From a virus, in IMG/VR virus record IMGVR_UViG_3300044614_002617, positions 1 through 64,000 of that record: DNA of 64,000 nt; one strand, 5' to 3'. Made by a program: the position numbers and the translations under genes. Below, piece after piece: positions 62,657 through 64,000 of this stretch. The notes under the pieces were generated by a model, which saw only the letters and a program-made list of their open reading frames with translations, ran no database searches and had not been told where the DNA came from. Numbering within the stretch: the first letter of the stretch is position 1; the number at the start of each line of letters is the position of its first letter.

Positions 62657-62842
62657 ATGCCACAAACACTGATCTTGCTGACTTGTGTAATGGTGTTACT
62701 AGCTTGTTTACTTTATGTTGCCGACATGGCAAATAATTTTGTTGACACAGCGACTCAAATTTATTGCGAGCAACGAGCTGATTTTAGTAAATGCTCTCAA
62801 GAATTTAAAGAAAAAATGTCAACTCTGATGAAAAGGCACTAA
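62657..62842 (+). CDS. Small membrane protein with external helical tail
   Basis: 61 residues, one membrane segment near 4-24 and a charged helix with two cysteines. Small inner-membrane spanin-like or holin-like proteins can have this shape, but no motif confirms it. Confidence 0.5.
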   Translation: MPQTLILLTCVMVLLACLLYVADMANNFVDTATQIYCEQRADFSKCSQEFKEKMSTLMKRH

Positions 62843-62856
62843 TTCTACGGTTTTTT

Positions 62857-63036
62857 ATGTCTCTAAATATTAAAAAGCTCAGAGAGCAAATAATTCTAAC
62901 AAAAGAAGGCGATGACTATGTCGCCACTCACCCTTCTCATCCTACACTTTCTGTTTGTGCACCGACAATTTTTGAAGCAGAGCAAGAAATCTTACAATAT
63001 GTTATGTATATGATTTTACTAGAAAATATAAAATAA
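62857..63036 (+). CDS. Small hypothetical protein (59 residues)
   Basis: Begins MSLNIKKLREQIILTKEG and has a GDDYVATHPSHP segment. Remotely like the start of HicB antitoxins, but not enough to name. Weak ribosome binding site. Confidence 0.4.
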   Translation: MSLNIKKLREQIILTKEGDDYVATHPSHPTLSVCAPTIFEAEQEILQYVMYMILLENIK

Positions 63037-63043
63037 AAGTTTA

Positions 63044-63090
63044 TATTTTCTGCTTTTGATTACATTCTGTGTAATCGTTAACAGAAAATA
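63044..63090. terminator. Two-part hairpin between convergent genes
   Basis: TATTTTCTG (63044-63052) pairs with CAGAAAATA (63082-63090), and inside it GATTACA (63058-63064) pairs with TGTAATC (63070-63076). It lies between the convergent genes 62857 and 63105. There is no clear T-run, so termination is likely but not certain. Confidence 0.45.
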
Positions 63091-63104
63091 CAAACCCAAG
63101 AAGT

Positions 63105-63557
63105 TCAAATCGGATTTGACATTTTTTGAATCAGACTAAGCGTTGTTTTAGCTCTGTAAATTTCGTATTTTTTACCCTCGATTGAGCATCTTTTCTCATC
63201 CTTGTGCATTGCAGCCTTAACTTGTTTTACCTCTTCTTCAATCTCAGGAGAATAGTTTTTGCCGTCCTCTAGCAGCACTTTTACGTAAACAGTAACCATA
63301 TCGTTACTTAAAGCGGCCACTGTTAGATAAGGTGCCCCAAGGGTTACGTTTGTTTTACTAGTAACCGCTGAACCAAGAGCATTTGCCATTTCGCTGGGAG
63401 AAAGCAATACAACTCCTAATGCGTCGGACGCTTTGGTTAGCTCAGCCACTTCATCAACGCAAGACGTTGTTGGCTCTTCAAGAATTTTATTAATAGCCAA
63501 ACCACTTAATGTTATTACCGCCGCTGCTGCCAAACCAAACTTTGTTACTCTTTTCAT
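63105..63557 (-). CDS. Exported or membrane-anchored hypothetical protein
   Basis: 150 residues, reverse strand, GGAGG site. N-terminal basic start and hydrophobic segment (FGLAAAAVITLSGLA), then an Ala/Val/Glu-rich mature part with two cysteines. No family. Its start overlaps the stop of 63557 (TAATG). Confidence 0.5.
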   Translation of the reverse strand: MKRVTKFGLAAAAVITLSGLAINKILEEPTTSCVDEVAELTKASDALGVVLLSPSEMANALGSAVTSKTNVTLGAPYLTVAALSNDMVTVYVKVLLEDGKNYSPEIEEEVKQVKAAMHKDEKRCSIEGKKYEIYRAKTTLSLIQKMSNPI

Positions 63558-63847
63558 TACTCACCTCCTGTTTCATTATCGTATTTTTTATTAGAAACTT
63601 TAATATTTTCTTTATCGTCGCCATTCCACTCTTTTTTTACATGCTCATCTAATTTAGGCTTGTGTTTCAGCGGATAGTAATGATTTGTAATTACGTTCAG
63701 CACCATGGCTACATGCTGAGCTTTAAAACCTTCAGGCAATTTACTTGCCAGCTCTTCAGTTAAGTGATCAAAACATAATTTTTTTGAAAACATTGGAGTA
63801 ACCATCGCGTCGCATTTTTTGCATTTTTGCCACCGCTCATTTTCCAT
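63557..63847 (-). CDS. Small zinc-ribbon-like protein
   Basis: 96 residues, reverse strand. Starts MENERWQKCKKCDAMV with CxxC and later C-x-x-H (LCFDH), a possible zinc site. C-terminus is Lys/Asp-rich. Function unknown. Confidence 0.5.
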   Translation of the reverse strand: MENERWQKCKKCDAMVTPMFSKKLCFDHLTEELASKLPEGFKAQHVAMVLNVITNHYYPLKHKPKLDEHVKKEWNGDDKENIKVSNKKYDNETGGE

Positions 63848-63858
63848 AAGTCTCCTAA

Positions 63859-64000
63859 TTAAAAAAAGATTTCTTCAAACTCTTCATAATCTTTTTCAAA
63901 AATTCGCATAGTCTTATCTTTGTCAGAAATAGCTTTTAAGATGGGGGTTTTGCCCACATTATCTATTTCCGTAAAAATCCACTTAGTTCTGGTGGACTTA
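63859..64000 (-). CDS. C-terminal fragment of a gene cut by the window end
   Basis: Reverse-strand frame open from the window end to a stop at 63859-63861. The visible ~46 residues end FEKDYEEFEEIFF. No family can be named from this piece. Confidence 0.5.
   Translation of the reverse strand, partial: KSTRTKWIFTEIDNVGKTPILKAISDKDKTMRIFEKDYEEFEEIFF

Noticed and set aside
1-64000. tRNA genes and CRISPR arrays
   Set aside because: Reading both strands showed no clear cloverleaf or repeat-spacer pattern; absence is not proven without a tRNA search tool.

Overview
The window is a 64 kb piece of the genome of a large tailed phage with a contractile tail (myovirus-like). It carries the end of a probable tape measure gene, a hub/spike/gp25/J baseplate series, a terminase large subunit, a portal protein, a Mu gpF/SPP1 gp7-like head protein, a probable prohead protease and several very long fibre genes. 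Genes are packed, with start-stop overlaps, Shine-Dalgarno sites and short gaps; no gene-free stretch exceeds 300 bases. No tRNA, rRNA, CRISPR array, insertion sequence, integrase or reverse transcriptase was seen. Sheath, tube, a recognisable major capsid protein, replication proteins and lysis enzymes were not found, so the genome is clearly larger than the window. The host is probably Gram-negative: several exported proteins have a lipobox and one glycosyltransferase resembles LPS heptosyltransferases. The exact host cannot be read from the sequence.

Layout. 1-19.4 kb: tape measure end, hub, OB-fold spike, tube-initiator-like protein, LysM/gp25 fusion, a 2332-residue baseplate J protein, a wedge-like protein and a fibre. 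19.4-25.6 kb: an accessory block with a Mom-like DNA-modification protein, a DUF2827-like glycosyltransferase, four small lipoproteins (one with a zinc-protease motif) and several small unknown genes. 25.6-28.5 kb: a full-length class II fructose-1,6-bisphosphatase (GlpX) whose end overlaps the terminase large subunit gene. 28.5-38.3 kb: a 1962-residue fibre, an HNH protein, a DUF4406-like protein and the portal. 38.3-43.2 kb: small genes, including a second glycosyltransferase, a lipoprotein paralogue, a stand-alone antitoxin-type domain and a tandem family of small WEPE-tailed proteins. 43.2-45.4 kb: head-related genes. 45.4-48.7 kb: a reverse-strand block with a GT9-like glycosyltransferase and an SF2 helicase. 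48.7-49.9 kb: protease and a possible decoration protein, closed by a strong bidirectional terminator. 50-50.9 kb: three short reverse genes. 50.9-60.9 kb: a fibre/adhesin locus with C1q-like, pyocin-knob-like and polyglycine tips. 60.9-64 kb: small membrane and exported proteins, then reverse-strand genes.

How the parts fit. The structural genes make the tail, baseplate and packaging machine. The accessory genes act on host and virion: Mom could protect phage DNA from restriction, three glycosyltransferases could modify the cell surface or virion, exported lipoproteins could alter the envelope (for example superinfection exclusion), and GlpX could shift host carbon flow toward fructose-6-phosphate and sugar or pentose synthesis. 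These roles are inferred from family membership. Several genes are preceded by a strict sigma70-like promoter of the form TTGAMW-17-TAAAWT, which probably defines the transcription units.
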